A stretch of DNA of 61,539 nt from Phycisphaerales bacterium (GTDB lineage: Bacteria > Planctomycetota > Phycisphaerae > Phycisphaerales > UBA1924): the NCBI GenBank assembly GCA_020853815.1, contig JADYYE010000128.1:1-61539 (forward strand), given 5' to 3'. The position numbers were made by a program, and so were the translations under genes. The notes beneath the pieces were generated by a model. That model was not told the origin of the DNA. It did not search any database and saw only the letters and a list, made by a program, of their open reading frames with translations. Shown piece after piece: positions 52,526 to 59,878 of this stretch (position 1 is its first letter; the number at the start of each line of letters is the position of its first letter).

Positions 52526-54829
52526 CTACTTCAGCTTCGCCTGCACGACCTCGATCGCTCGTTCCAGCACTTCATCGCGTCCGGCCGCGAGGCCTTCCTT
52601 CGTCGGCGCGACGGGCACGGTCGGGAGGATTCCCACGCCGTGGTGGCGCGAGCCGTCGTGCTTGAGAACCTGCATGCCGGTCCACGAGACGTTGTATCCG
52701 GCGGGGAGCTTCACGCTGGTGACGTTGCCGTTGGAACCCGCGGTGGCGGCGCCGACGATCTCGCCGAGTTTGTAGGCCTCGACGATCCCCATGCAGCTCT
52801 CGGCGTAGCTGATGGCGCGCCCGTCGGTGAGGAAGGCGATGTTGCTGGTGAGACGGGGCTTCCGGGGCGGGAGATTCCAGTTGCTGACGCTGAATCGCAC
52901 GCGCTGGTAGTTCGGTCGCGCGATGACGGGCACGCGCCATTGCGCGCTCTTGAGATTCGTGTCGCAGAGGTAGGGCAGGACCGCCGAGCCCGCGTCGGCG
53001 GGATAGCCGCGAAGGTCAAAGACGATGCCCTTGGCGGCCGAGAGTTCCGCGAGGTTGGTGCTGAGCGCGGCGAGGCTGGTGCCGTCGAGGTTGAAGTAGA
53101 CGATGCCGGGGGAAAGCTCGCTCCCGTTCTCGGGGCGGGCCATTTGGGGCGTGGCGTGCCCGTCGCGCGGGAGCGCGACCGCAAGGCGCGATGTGCCGCG
53201 CCTGATCGAGAGCGTGACCTCGTTCTTTCCCGGTCCCCAGCCGATCTGCGACAACGCGCGATACCGCTTCCACTGTTCCGTCGCGCTGCAGATGGTGGGC
53301 TCGACGGCGGCATAAAGATCGCGCACGCTCGTGGCGTCGATCGACTCGATGACATCGCCGGGCGAGAGGCGATCGGCGACGTTGTCGGCGACGCGGCGGA
53401 TCACAATCTCATCGCCGACCCATTCGGTGCTGTAGGGCTGGGGCATGACCATGGGCGCGCCCGGGCCGCCGATCCAGCCGTGCCCGTCCTTGATCTTGGC
53501 GTGCATCATGGCAAGCGTTCGCCAGAAGTCTTCGGGGGTTGCGTCGGTGGCGGCCTTGTCGAGCGCGGGAGGCAGGGCCGCGACCCAGTCGGTCTCCGTC
53601 ACGTCGAAGTATGGATAGTGATGGTTGAGCGTGTTCCACGCCTCGATGAGCACGGCGAAGCGCACGGCGCGTTCGGCTGGCGTGGCCCGCCAGCTTCGGG
53701 CGCGCTCCTTGGCGGGCTTGGGAAGCTCGGCGGCGGCCTCGGGGAGCGTGCGATCCGCGTCGGCGTACGGTGCGATCGGGATGCGTGCAAAGACGCCGCC
53801 GCCCAGCGAGATCGTGACCGTTTCGCCCGGCGCGGGGCGGGAGTCGGCCGCTTCGGCGTTGAGGTCGAGGCGGACCTGCTCGCTCGAATAGATGTTCAAG
53901 CGACGCTGCGAGGCGTCGACGCTCGGATCGACGTAGCCCTTGTGAACCATCGCAACGGCGCCGGTGGCGTTTTCCGGGCGCGGCGATTCGGGCGGTCCCT
54001 GGTCGCGCTGGCCGCGCCAGAATTGAACCCCCGGCGCGATGGAGAGCGTCCAGGCTTTGAGCGTCGCGATGAGTTCGTCGGCGTCCTTGCAGGGCTCGAA
54101 GGCGTTGACGGCGTCGATGGTGTAGGTATCCCAATCCACGCCACGGGATTCGGTGGTGGGAGAGAAGCCGCGCAGCACGCCGACGAGGCGAGTAAGCGCG
54201 ACGATGTTGTCGCGACCGCGTTCGCTGAGCGGCGCGACATCGGGAGCACGCAATTCGGCCTTGCCGTAGTCGGTGATGGTGAGCGCGTCGAGCCACGCCG
54301 GACCCGGCCCGAAGACGAGCAGGCCGAAGACCACGCCCGAGGCGTCGGGCGCGATGTCGCCGGTGATGTCATATTCGTCCCAGGCCGAGGACTTGATGGG
54401 GCGGTCGGCCATGTTGTCGAAAAAGCCCGGCTGCTGGCTCTCGCGATCTACGCGGAGCCAGAGCGCGGCCTCGGTTCCTTCGCTGGAGCGGACTCGGGCC
54501 TTCAGCGTCACAAGCCGCCCGCGCAGATCGTCGGGCTTGAGAAAGCCCAGGACCACGCCCGTGTCGCCTTCGCCGGTGCGTTCGACCTTGAGCACACGCC
54601 CGGCGTCGTCGTCGACGGCCTTGGCCTCGTAGCCGGGCGTGGTTACGCGAAGCCCCGGCGGGATCGACCCGATCGGCGTCTGGTCAAAGTCGTGTGACAC
54701 CAGTGGCGTGGGCGCCCCACCGTCCGGGGGTTCCTGCGCGGGCTGGACCTGGAGCGCGGAGGCAAGCCCCGCCAGAACGAGCAGCGAAACCACACCCGCG
54801 ACGCGACGGCACCGGCCAAGAGAAACCAT
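52526..54829 (-). CDS. S41-family (tail-specific/tricorn-like) peptidase
   Basis: A 767-residue exported protein. The signal is VAGVVSLLVLAGLASALQV. An N-terminal beta-rich domain (about 40-180) may bind substrate. A PDZ-like part (about 450-530) is followed by the catalytic domain. The catalytic Ser is in TDGRAISYAESCMGIVE, and EIVGAATAGSNGNV, the Lys/Ser environment of the family, follows. A Glu-Ser-Met type catalytic set as in tricorn-core peptidases is suggested but not checked. It ends close to the SPFH gene convergently. Confidence 0.85.
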   Translation of the reverse strand: MVSLGRCRRVAGVVSLLVLAGLASALQVQPAQEPPDGGAPTPLVSHDFDQTPIGSIPPGLRVTTPGYEAKAVDDDAGRVLKVERTGEGDTGVVLGFLKPDDLRGRLVTLKARVRSSEGTEAALWLRVDRESQQPGFFDNMADRPIKSSAWDEYDITGDIAPDASGVVFGLLVFGPGPAWLDALTITDYGKAELRAPDVAPLSERGRDNIVALTRLVGVLRGFSPTTESRGVDWDTYTIDAVNAFEPCKDADELIATLKAWTLSIAPGVQFWRGQRDQGPPESPRPENATGAVAMVHKGYVDPSVDASQRRLNIYSSEQVRLDLNAEAADSRPAPGETVTISLGGGVFARIPIAPYADADRTLPEAAAELPKPAKERARSWRATPAERAVRFAVLIEAWNTLNHHYPYFDVTETDWVAALPPALDKAATDATPEDFWRTLAMMHAKIKDGHGWIGGPGAPMVMPQPYSTEWVGDEIVIRRVADNVADRLSPGDVIESIDATSVRDLYAAVEPTICSATEQWKRYRALSQIGWGPGKNEVTLSIRRGTSRLAVALPRDGHATPQMARPENGSELSPGIVYFNLDGTSLAALSTNLAELSAAKGIVFDLRGYPADAGSAVLPYLCDTNLKSAQWRVPVIARPNYQRVRFSVSNWNLPPRKPRLTSNIAFLTDGRAISYAESCMGIVEAYKLGEIVGAATAGSNGNVTSVKLPAGYNVSWTGMQVLKHDGSRHHGVGILPTVPVAPTKEGLAAGRDEVLERAIEVVQAKLK

Positions 54830-55051
54830 GCGGCCTCCGATCTGGGGTTGTCACACCCGGCTTGATAGCGACGAAACCGGCACGGGTTGCACGCGGTTTC
54901 TGGGAAATTGGCGCCAATCGATTCGAGCGATGTCCATCCCGAAGCCCGGGCCTCCAGGAATCCACAACTCCCGAAGGTCTGGGCGAGGCCGCTCAACCAC
55001 CATCGCTCGCGATCGCGGATTTTCGAGTGGTCGTTTGGTTGATGGTGTCGC
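54830..55051. promoter_or_regulatory. 222-base interval with a 12-base palindrome
   Basis: The perfect palindrome attggcgccaat at 54907-54918 lies 77 bases upstream of the S41 peptidase start and could be an operator. Nothing else was seen; the region also holds the end of the DacB gene on the same strand. Confidence 0.35.
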
Positions 55052-56590
55052 TCAGCCGCCGACGCGGGAGCGGTCGTCGTCCTGGCGGGAGAGCCACTGG
55101 TCGAGAACCTGGATGATGTCCTCGTGCAGGTCCTTGGCCTCGCCGCCGAACTGCCCGGGCACCTGGTTCATGATGATGGAATAGGCGACGCGGTGCCCGG
55201 AGTCCTTGGCGGTGAGATAGCCGGAGAGACTGCGCACGCCGTTGATGAACCCGCTCTTGCCGCGGACTTCAGAGCCGGGCTTTTTGCCGCGGAATCGCCT
55301 TTCGAGGGTGCCTTCGCCCGGGGTGGGGAGGGTGGCGACGAAGGCGTCGCCGGCGCGGGAGTCTTTGGCGAGGGCGGCGAGCCACGAGCCCATGGAGCGG
55401 GTCGACACGGTGTTGAGTCGTGAGAGCCCCGAGCCGTCGATGATCGACGCGCCGGTGACCGCCTGCGGGCCGATCTTCTGGCTGAGCATCATGCGCACGA
55501 CCGAGGCGCCGCTGTCCCAGGTGCCCGCCTCGCCGGTCACCTTCTGGCCCGCGAGCTTGAAGAGGCAGTCGGCGTAGAGATTCTGCGAGTCGACGTTGCA
55601 GCGGTTCATCACGTCCATCAGCGGCGTGGTGACCTGTGCGATCACGCGTCCTTGCGTCGCGGGGGCCTGTGGGTCGATCATCACCACGTCGGGCGAGGGG
55701 TCCTGGTACTGGCGCGGGTCGCCCGCGGCCCGCGAGCCCACCGCGACGCCCGCCTTGAGCAGGCGATCGGCGAGCACCCGTCCGAAGAAAAGGCCCGGCT
55801 GGTCGACCGTGATCTCGATGGGCGCCTGGGTGGCCGCCTTCACCTCGCCGCGGAGAACGAACCGGTTCTGGTTGGGCGGGCGCGTGAGCGAGACGATGTT
55901 TTTGCCATCGGAGACGGTGCGGATGTTCCGCTTGTCGATGTCGATCCATCCCGCGGCGGGCTCGGTGGTGTGGAGCGGGAGGGCGCCGGCGCCCGCGCCG
56001 GGGCGGACGAAGATGGCCAGGGTGTTGGCGCGGAAGTTCAGGCCGCTGACCTGGGCGCAGTAGGTCCGCTCGTATTGATCGGAGGGCCAGCTGGAGTGGA
56101 TGAGCTGGCGATCGAAGACCCGATCGTCGATGACGACCCGGTCGACCTTGGTGATCCCGGCCTTGGCGACCGCGCCGGCAAGGAAATCGAGCACTTCGTC
56201 GACGGCCAGCGGCTTGTCGCGTTTGGCGAGGAGTTCGGGATCTCCCAGGGCCGGGTCGCCCGCGCCGCGCACGACGAGCGTCGTGCCGTCGAGGATCAGC
56301 TCGGTCTTGAAGACGAAGTCGGAGCCGAGCACGAGCATCGCGGCGCCGGTGGTGAGGAGCTTCTGATTGCTGGCGGGAATGAGCGCTTCGTCGGCGCGGA
56401 CCGAGGCGAGGGTCGTGCCGCTCGCCAGGTCGACGGCGTAGACGGAGGTGACCGACGCGCCGACCTTGGCGCGCGAGATGGTCTTTTCGATCGCGAGGTT
56501 GAGGGGCTGGGCGAGACAGGTTCCCGCCGCGAGCGTGAGAGCGCCGACCCCGAGCACGTTCCGCCGCCAACTGGTCAAGACATGCCGCAT
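55052..56590 (-). CDS. dacB: D-alanyl-D-alanine carboxypeptidase/endopeptidase, PBP4 (S13) type
   Basis: A 512-residue exported peptidoglycan-remodelling enzyme. Signal peptide MRHVLTSWRRNVLGVGALTL, then SxxK S74-N-Q-K77 in IPASNQKLL, the SxN motif in SQNLYAD, and KSG in RGKSGFINGVRS. A large insertion domain between SxxK and SxN, as in S13, is present. The ATG at 56590 has gagaggg 4 bases upstream. Its presence agrees with the peptidoglycan known in planctomycetes. Confidence 0.92.
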   Translation of the reverse strand: MRHVLTSWRRNVLGVGALTLAAGTCLAQPLNLAIEKTISRAKVGASVTSVYAVDLASGTTLASVRADEALIPASNQKLLTTGAAMLVLGSDFVFKTELILDGTTLVVRGAGDPALGDPELLAKRDKPLAVDEVLDFLAGAVAKAGITKVDRVVIDDRVFDRQLIHSSWPSDQYERTYCAQVSGLNFRANTLAIFVRPGAGAGALPLHTTEPAAGWIDIDKRNIRTVSDGKNIVSLTRPPNQNRFVLRGEVKAATQAPIEITVDQPGLFFGRVLADRLLKAGVAVGSRAAGDPRQYQDPSPDVVMIDPQAPATQGRVIAQVTTPLMDVMNRCNVDSQNLYADCLFKLAGQKVTGEAGTWDSGASVVRMMLSQKIGPQAVTGASIIDGSGLSRLNTVSTRSMGSWLAALAKDSRAGDAFVATLPTPGEGTLERRFRGKKPGSEVRGKSGFINGVRSLSGYLTAKDSGHRVAYSIIMNQVPGQFGGEAKDLHEDIIQVLDQWLSRQDDDRSRVGG

Positions 56591-56684
56591 CGATCCCTCT
56601 CCACACGGTGTTTCCCGAGGGTATTCGAATCGACCAAGCGCGGGCGTGGTCTGCACAAGCGGATTCACACGTCGGAGAGATTGA

Positions 56685-57134
56685 TCACACGGCGACGGTG
56701 TCGTCGGCCAAGCACGCCGCCGCGATCAGCATCAACTCATCGAGTTGTGCCTTGGACTGCAACTCCCATTGGGCCCAGTAGAGTCCGTTGACGAGACTGG
56801 CGGCGCCGAGCGAATCGCGCACGGGCTTCGACAGCTTTCGGAGCGGCAGACGGTTCACCGCGTCGCTCGCGATCGGGATCGCGACGTAGGCCTTCACCGG
56901 CTGCGGCACCAGATACGCGACGGGACGGGCGTCGTTCCGATAGACCAGAGTCCACCGGAAAGGAATGCCTTGCCACGCGAGCTCTTCGCGTACGCCCGGC
57001 GACTCGCGCATGCGCTCGCGCCACGAGTCGGCCAGCGACGACAGTTGTTTATTGAGCCCCTCGAAGAGCTCATCCACCGTCGGCCTGCGGAATCGATCTT
57101 CCCACGCCGCGCGTGGTTTGCTGACCGAAGCCAT
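56685..57134 (-). CDS. small cytoplasmic protein of unknown function
   Basis: A 149-residue protein. The start at 57134 is set by ggaaggaattcgg. The sequence is rich in aromatic and basic residues (SVSKPRAAWEDRFRRPTVDELF, GIPFRWTLVYRND, VNGLYWAQWELQSK). A segment resembles the DUF3788-type wall of small beta/alpha proteins only in general shape, so no family is claimed. It follows the DacB gene upstream by 94 bases on the same strand and might be cotranscribed. Confidence 0.65.
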   Translation of the reverse strand: MASVSKPRAAWEDRFRRPTVDELFEGLNKQLSSLADSWRERMRESPGVREELAWQGIPFRWTLVYRNDARPVAYLVPQPVKAYVAIPIASDAVNRLPLRKLSKPVRDSLGAASLVNGLYWAQWELQSKAQLDELMLIAAACLADDTVAV

Positions 57135-57349
57135 CCGAATTCCTTCCCGAGCCCCACAGCCCGACCCCACCAGCCCCGTTCCTCAGGGCAACCACCCGCG
57201 CGCCAATCCATACCGAGCCCACCTCGGCGGGCGCAAACTCAGCCCACTATGATCTTTAGTACCATACCCCGCGCCGGTCCAATCCCGGACGTGCGGCGGA
57301 CGAACGCCGTCAGCCCGGGTCGGGACGCGTCCGAAAGGATTTTGTTCGT

Positions 57350-57850
57350 ATGACTTCGCCAAGCACGCCGAGCCCGAGCGCCGCCGATCTGTCCGCCGAG
57401 GACCTCTCTTCGGCCTTGCTCCTTCTGGTCGACGACAACGAGCAGAACCTCGAACTCCTGGAGGACTACGTCGCCGAGCTTGGCTGTCGGGTCAAGACGG
57501 CCAAGGACGGCACGGAGGCGCTGGCGGCGGTGGCGGCGGAGCACCCGAGCCTTATCCTGCTCGACGTGATGATGCCGCGGGTCAGCGGGTTCCAGGTTTG
57601 TTCCAAGCTCAAGGGCGACGCCGCGACGCGCGAGATCCCGATCGTGATGGTGACGGCGTTGTCGGAAGTGAGCGACGTGGAGCGCGCGGTCGAGTGCGGC
57701 GCGGATGACTTTCTTACCAAGCCGGTGCTGAAGGTCGAACTGCTCACACGCGTGAAGTCGCTCCTGCGCCTCAGCATCCTGCAGAAGCAGCTGAACAAGA
57801 CGCTGGCGGAACTGCGGGCGGCCAGCGGCGCGGGGCTCCCGCCGCGGTAG
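57350..57850 (+). CDS. stand-alone response-regulator receiver protein
   Basis: A 166-residue protein: a disordered Ser/Pro-rich N-terminus (about 20 residues), then one CheY-like receiver domain. Asp28-Asp29 bind the metal in LLVDDN, Asp72 (LLDVMMPR) is the phosphoacceptor, Thr102 (VTALS) and Lys124 (FLTKPV) complete the active site. A short helical tail (KQLNKTLAELRAAS) replaces any output domain. Partner kinase is not adjacent. ATG 57350 follows tcgt without a strong ribosome site. Confidence 0.9.
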   Translation: MTSPSTPSPSAADLSAEDLSSALLLLVDDNEQNLELLEDYVAELGCRVKTAKDGTEALAAVAAEHPSLILLDVMMPRVSGFQVCSKLKGDAATREIPIVMVTALSEVSDVERAVECGADDFLTKPVLKVELLTRVKSLLRLSILQKQLNKTLAELRAASGAGLPPR

Positions 57851-57859
57851 TGGCACTGG

Positions 57860-57923
57860 GTCACATTTTCACTTGAGCACATGTGGACATGAGCACATCA
57901 GCGCATGTGAACATGTGGGCATC
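57860..57923. repeat. octamer array with rCATG core
   Basis: Eight degenerate octamers in phase: gtcacatt, ttcacttg, agcacatg, tggacatg, agcacatc, agcgcatg, tgaacatg, tgggcatc. It lies 10 bases after the receiver gene stop codon. The unit family is not seen elsewhere in the window. Confidence 0.72.
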
Positions 57924-58056
57924 GCGAATGTGGATAGAACGACGCGCAGGCGGGCGCGGCCATTCCTCGCTCAGGAATCGCGAGACGAGAAACCCCGTCG
58001 CTGGCGCTCGGGGCTCGCAGGGATTCGGCTCAGTCCGAATGCCTCGGGCTTCTTCC

Positions 58057-58084
58057 TAGTGCCTAATGCCAAGTGCCAAGTGCC
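58057..58084. repeat. heptamer tandem repeat (tagtgcc)
   Basis: Four units: tagtgcc, taatgcc, aagtgcc, aagtgcc. It is the same family as 26333-26360. It ends 5 bases before the stop codon of the leftward dockerin-bearing gene. Confidence 0.9.
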
Positions 58085-58089
58085 TACTT

Positions 58090-59730
58090 TCAGCACCCCG
58101 CCTCGAAGTGGGACGCGAAGGCGTCGAAGTCATCGCCGTTGACGAAGGTGTCGTTGTTGAAGTCCGCGCCAAGGTCGCCGCTCTCGAAGTAGGACGCGAA
58201 AAGGTCGTAGTCATCGCCGTTGACGAAGCCGTCGGCGTTGAGATCGGCGGGGAAGCTGGTCTTGAAGCCGAAGGAAGTCGGCGAGGAAGCGCGAGTGCCG
58301 GCGGTGTTGACGGCGGTGACGCCCCAGTAGTACTGGCCGCATTCGGCGAGCACGCCGCCGCCGATCACGTAGCTGGTGCCGGTGAGGCCGCTGGCGTTGA
58401 CGATCGGGCTGGAGAGATCGGGTGACTGGGAGACCTTGACGGTGTAGCTGGTGGCGTTGGAGGAGGGGCTCCAGGTGAGCGAGGTGGTGAGGCTGGTGTT
58501 GACCGTGTTGTCGGCGGGCGTGAGCAGGTTGAAGGGCCCGGGCTGGGTGACGGCGGCGGGCAGGATGAAGTCCGCGATCACGGGGCGATGGTCCGACGCA
58601 AAGCTGGTGCAGAGCGTGAAGCCGCCGACGTAACCGACGAGCTCGGGCGGCGTGGTGGTGCTGTTGCAATTGACGGAGTTGAAGATGAAGGAGCGGCGGA
58701 GCGTGGCGATCGAGTCCTGCCAGCAGATGTAGTCGAGCTTGCTGGAGGACTGGGTGCTCCGGTTGTTGGTGAAGAAATCGCGGGCGTCGTCGAAGGTAGC
58801 GTCGGTGCGGTCGCGATCGGTGCCGTCGGTCCCGCCGTTGACGGCGGCCTTGGACATCCACCAAACCGGGCCGTCGCGTCCGTTGGAGTTTTCGTCCTCG
58901 TTAAAGTCGCCGCCCCAGATGACGGGGGTGGTCGCGGTGGGGACGAGGGTGGCGGCGGGAGAGTCGAGGATCATGCCGCGAGGATCGGGGGTGGACGTGC
59001 CGCCGCCGTTGAGCATGTAGTCGATGTAATACGCGATGTTCTGCGAGGCGACGAGGCGTTCCTGCTTGTCGCTGGTGGTGCCGCCGGCCTTCAGGTGGGC
59101 GGTGCCGATGACGAGGTTTCCGGCATAGTCGGCGTCGGGAAGGTTGATCTCGGCGAAGATGAAGCCGCGGATGCCGGGCGTGCCGCCGGGGGCGTAGAGG
59201 TCCGGGAGCGAGCTCCATGTGCTGACGGCGTTGAACGTGTCGCCGGTGAGATCGGCGAAGGGGAAGCGGCTGAGGACGATGTTGCGGTTGAAGCCGTCGC
59301 TGGTGAAGCTGACGTAGACGTAGGGCATGTCAAAGGTGGGGGCGTATTTCTTGACCCACGACGTGATGGGGGCGTTGCTCTTGAAGGAGTCGTTGCCGCC
59401 GTTGAAGAAATAGCCGAGGGTTGTGTTGAGCTGGGAGGTGGAGTCGACGCCCGATCCCGTGCCGTTGCCGGAGTTGTCGCCGGTCTCCTGAAGGAGGAGG
59501 ATGTCGGGCTTCATGGCGGCGACGATGCGGGCCAGGGCCGCCCAGTTGTTGAGATCCTCGACCTTGTTGTTGGTGCGGCAGATGCCGTCCAGCACGTTCC
59601 AGGTCATGACCCGAACGTCGCGCGGGTCGGACTTGCCCCACTGACCGGCGTTGGGATTCCACTGGGCGGAAGCGCCCGCGGCCAGGGCCAGGGCCAGCGA
59701 CGCGGAGACCAGGCGCGAGCGACGATTCAT
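58090..59730 (-). CDS. secreted endonuclease/exonuclease/phosphatase-family protein with GC-type dockerin
   Basis: A 546-residue exported protein. The signal peptide (SRLVSASLALALAAGASAQ) is followed by an EEP-fold domain: VMTWNVLDG, DILLLQETGDNSG, WGGDFNEDENSNG (metal/catalytic Asp/Asn) and the final SDHRPVIADF His. A fibronectin type III-like region (FNLLTPADN... TWSPSSNATSYTVKV) follows. The last 50 residues hold two calcium loops (DLNADGFVNGDDYD and DFNNDTFVNGDDFD) and end in GC, a planctomycete dockerin type. The ATG at 59730 has gggagag upstream. Confidence 0.88.
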   Translation of the reverse strand: MNRRSRLVSASLALALAAGASAQWNPNAGQWGKSDPRDVRVMTWNVLDGICRTNNKVEDLNNWAALARIVAAMKPDILLLQETGDNSGNGTGSGVDSTSQLNTTLGYFFNGGNDSFKSNAPITSWVKKYAPTFDMPYVYVSFTSDGFNRNIVLSRFPFADLTGDTFNAVSTWSSLPDLYAPGGTPGIRGFIFAEINLPDADYAGNLVIGTAHLKAGGTTSDKQERLVASQNIAYYIDYMLNGGGTSTPDPRGMILDSPAATLVPTATTPVIWGGDFNEDENSNGRDGPVWWMSKAAVNGGTDGTDRDRTDATFDDARDFFTNNRSTQSSSKLDYICWQDSIATLRRSFIFNSVNCNSTTTPPELVGYVGGFTLCTSFASDHRPVIADFILPAAVTQPGPFNLLTPADNTVNTSLTTSLTWSPSSNATSYTVKVSQSPDLSSPIVNASGLTGTSYVIGGGVLAECGQYYWGVTAVNTAGTRASSPTSFGFKTSFPADLNADGFVNGDDYDLFASYFESGDLGADFNNDTFVNGDDFDAFASHFEAGC

Positions 59731-59824
59731 GCGAACTCTCCCTCTTCGGCCCCGAACCGGGGCCGGTGTCATGCTATCCGAGCGCCCGGCCCGCTCCAAG
59801 GGCCGAGAAGCCGGTTCCGACTGC

Positions 59825-59860
59825 AAAAAAGACCGGGCCCCCGCGTTTGCGGGAGCCCGG
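59825..59860 (-). terminator. Rho-independent terminator of the last gene
   Basis: Stem ccgggc+ccccgc type (59833-59845) with gcggg+agcccgg (59849-59860), short gttt loop. Reading leftward it is followed by tcttttttg. It lies 18 bases beyond the stop codon of the dockerin gene at 59879. Confidence 0.9.
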
Positions 59861-59878
59861 TGAGGTGGTGCGGGAGGA

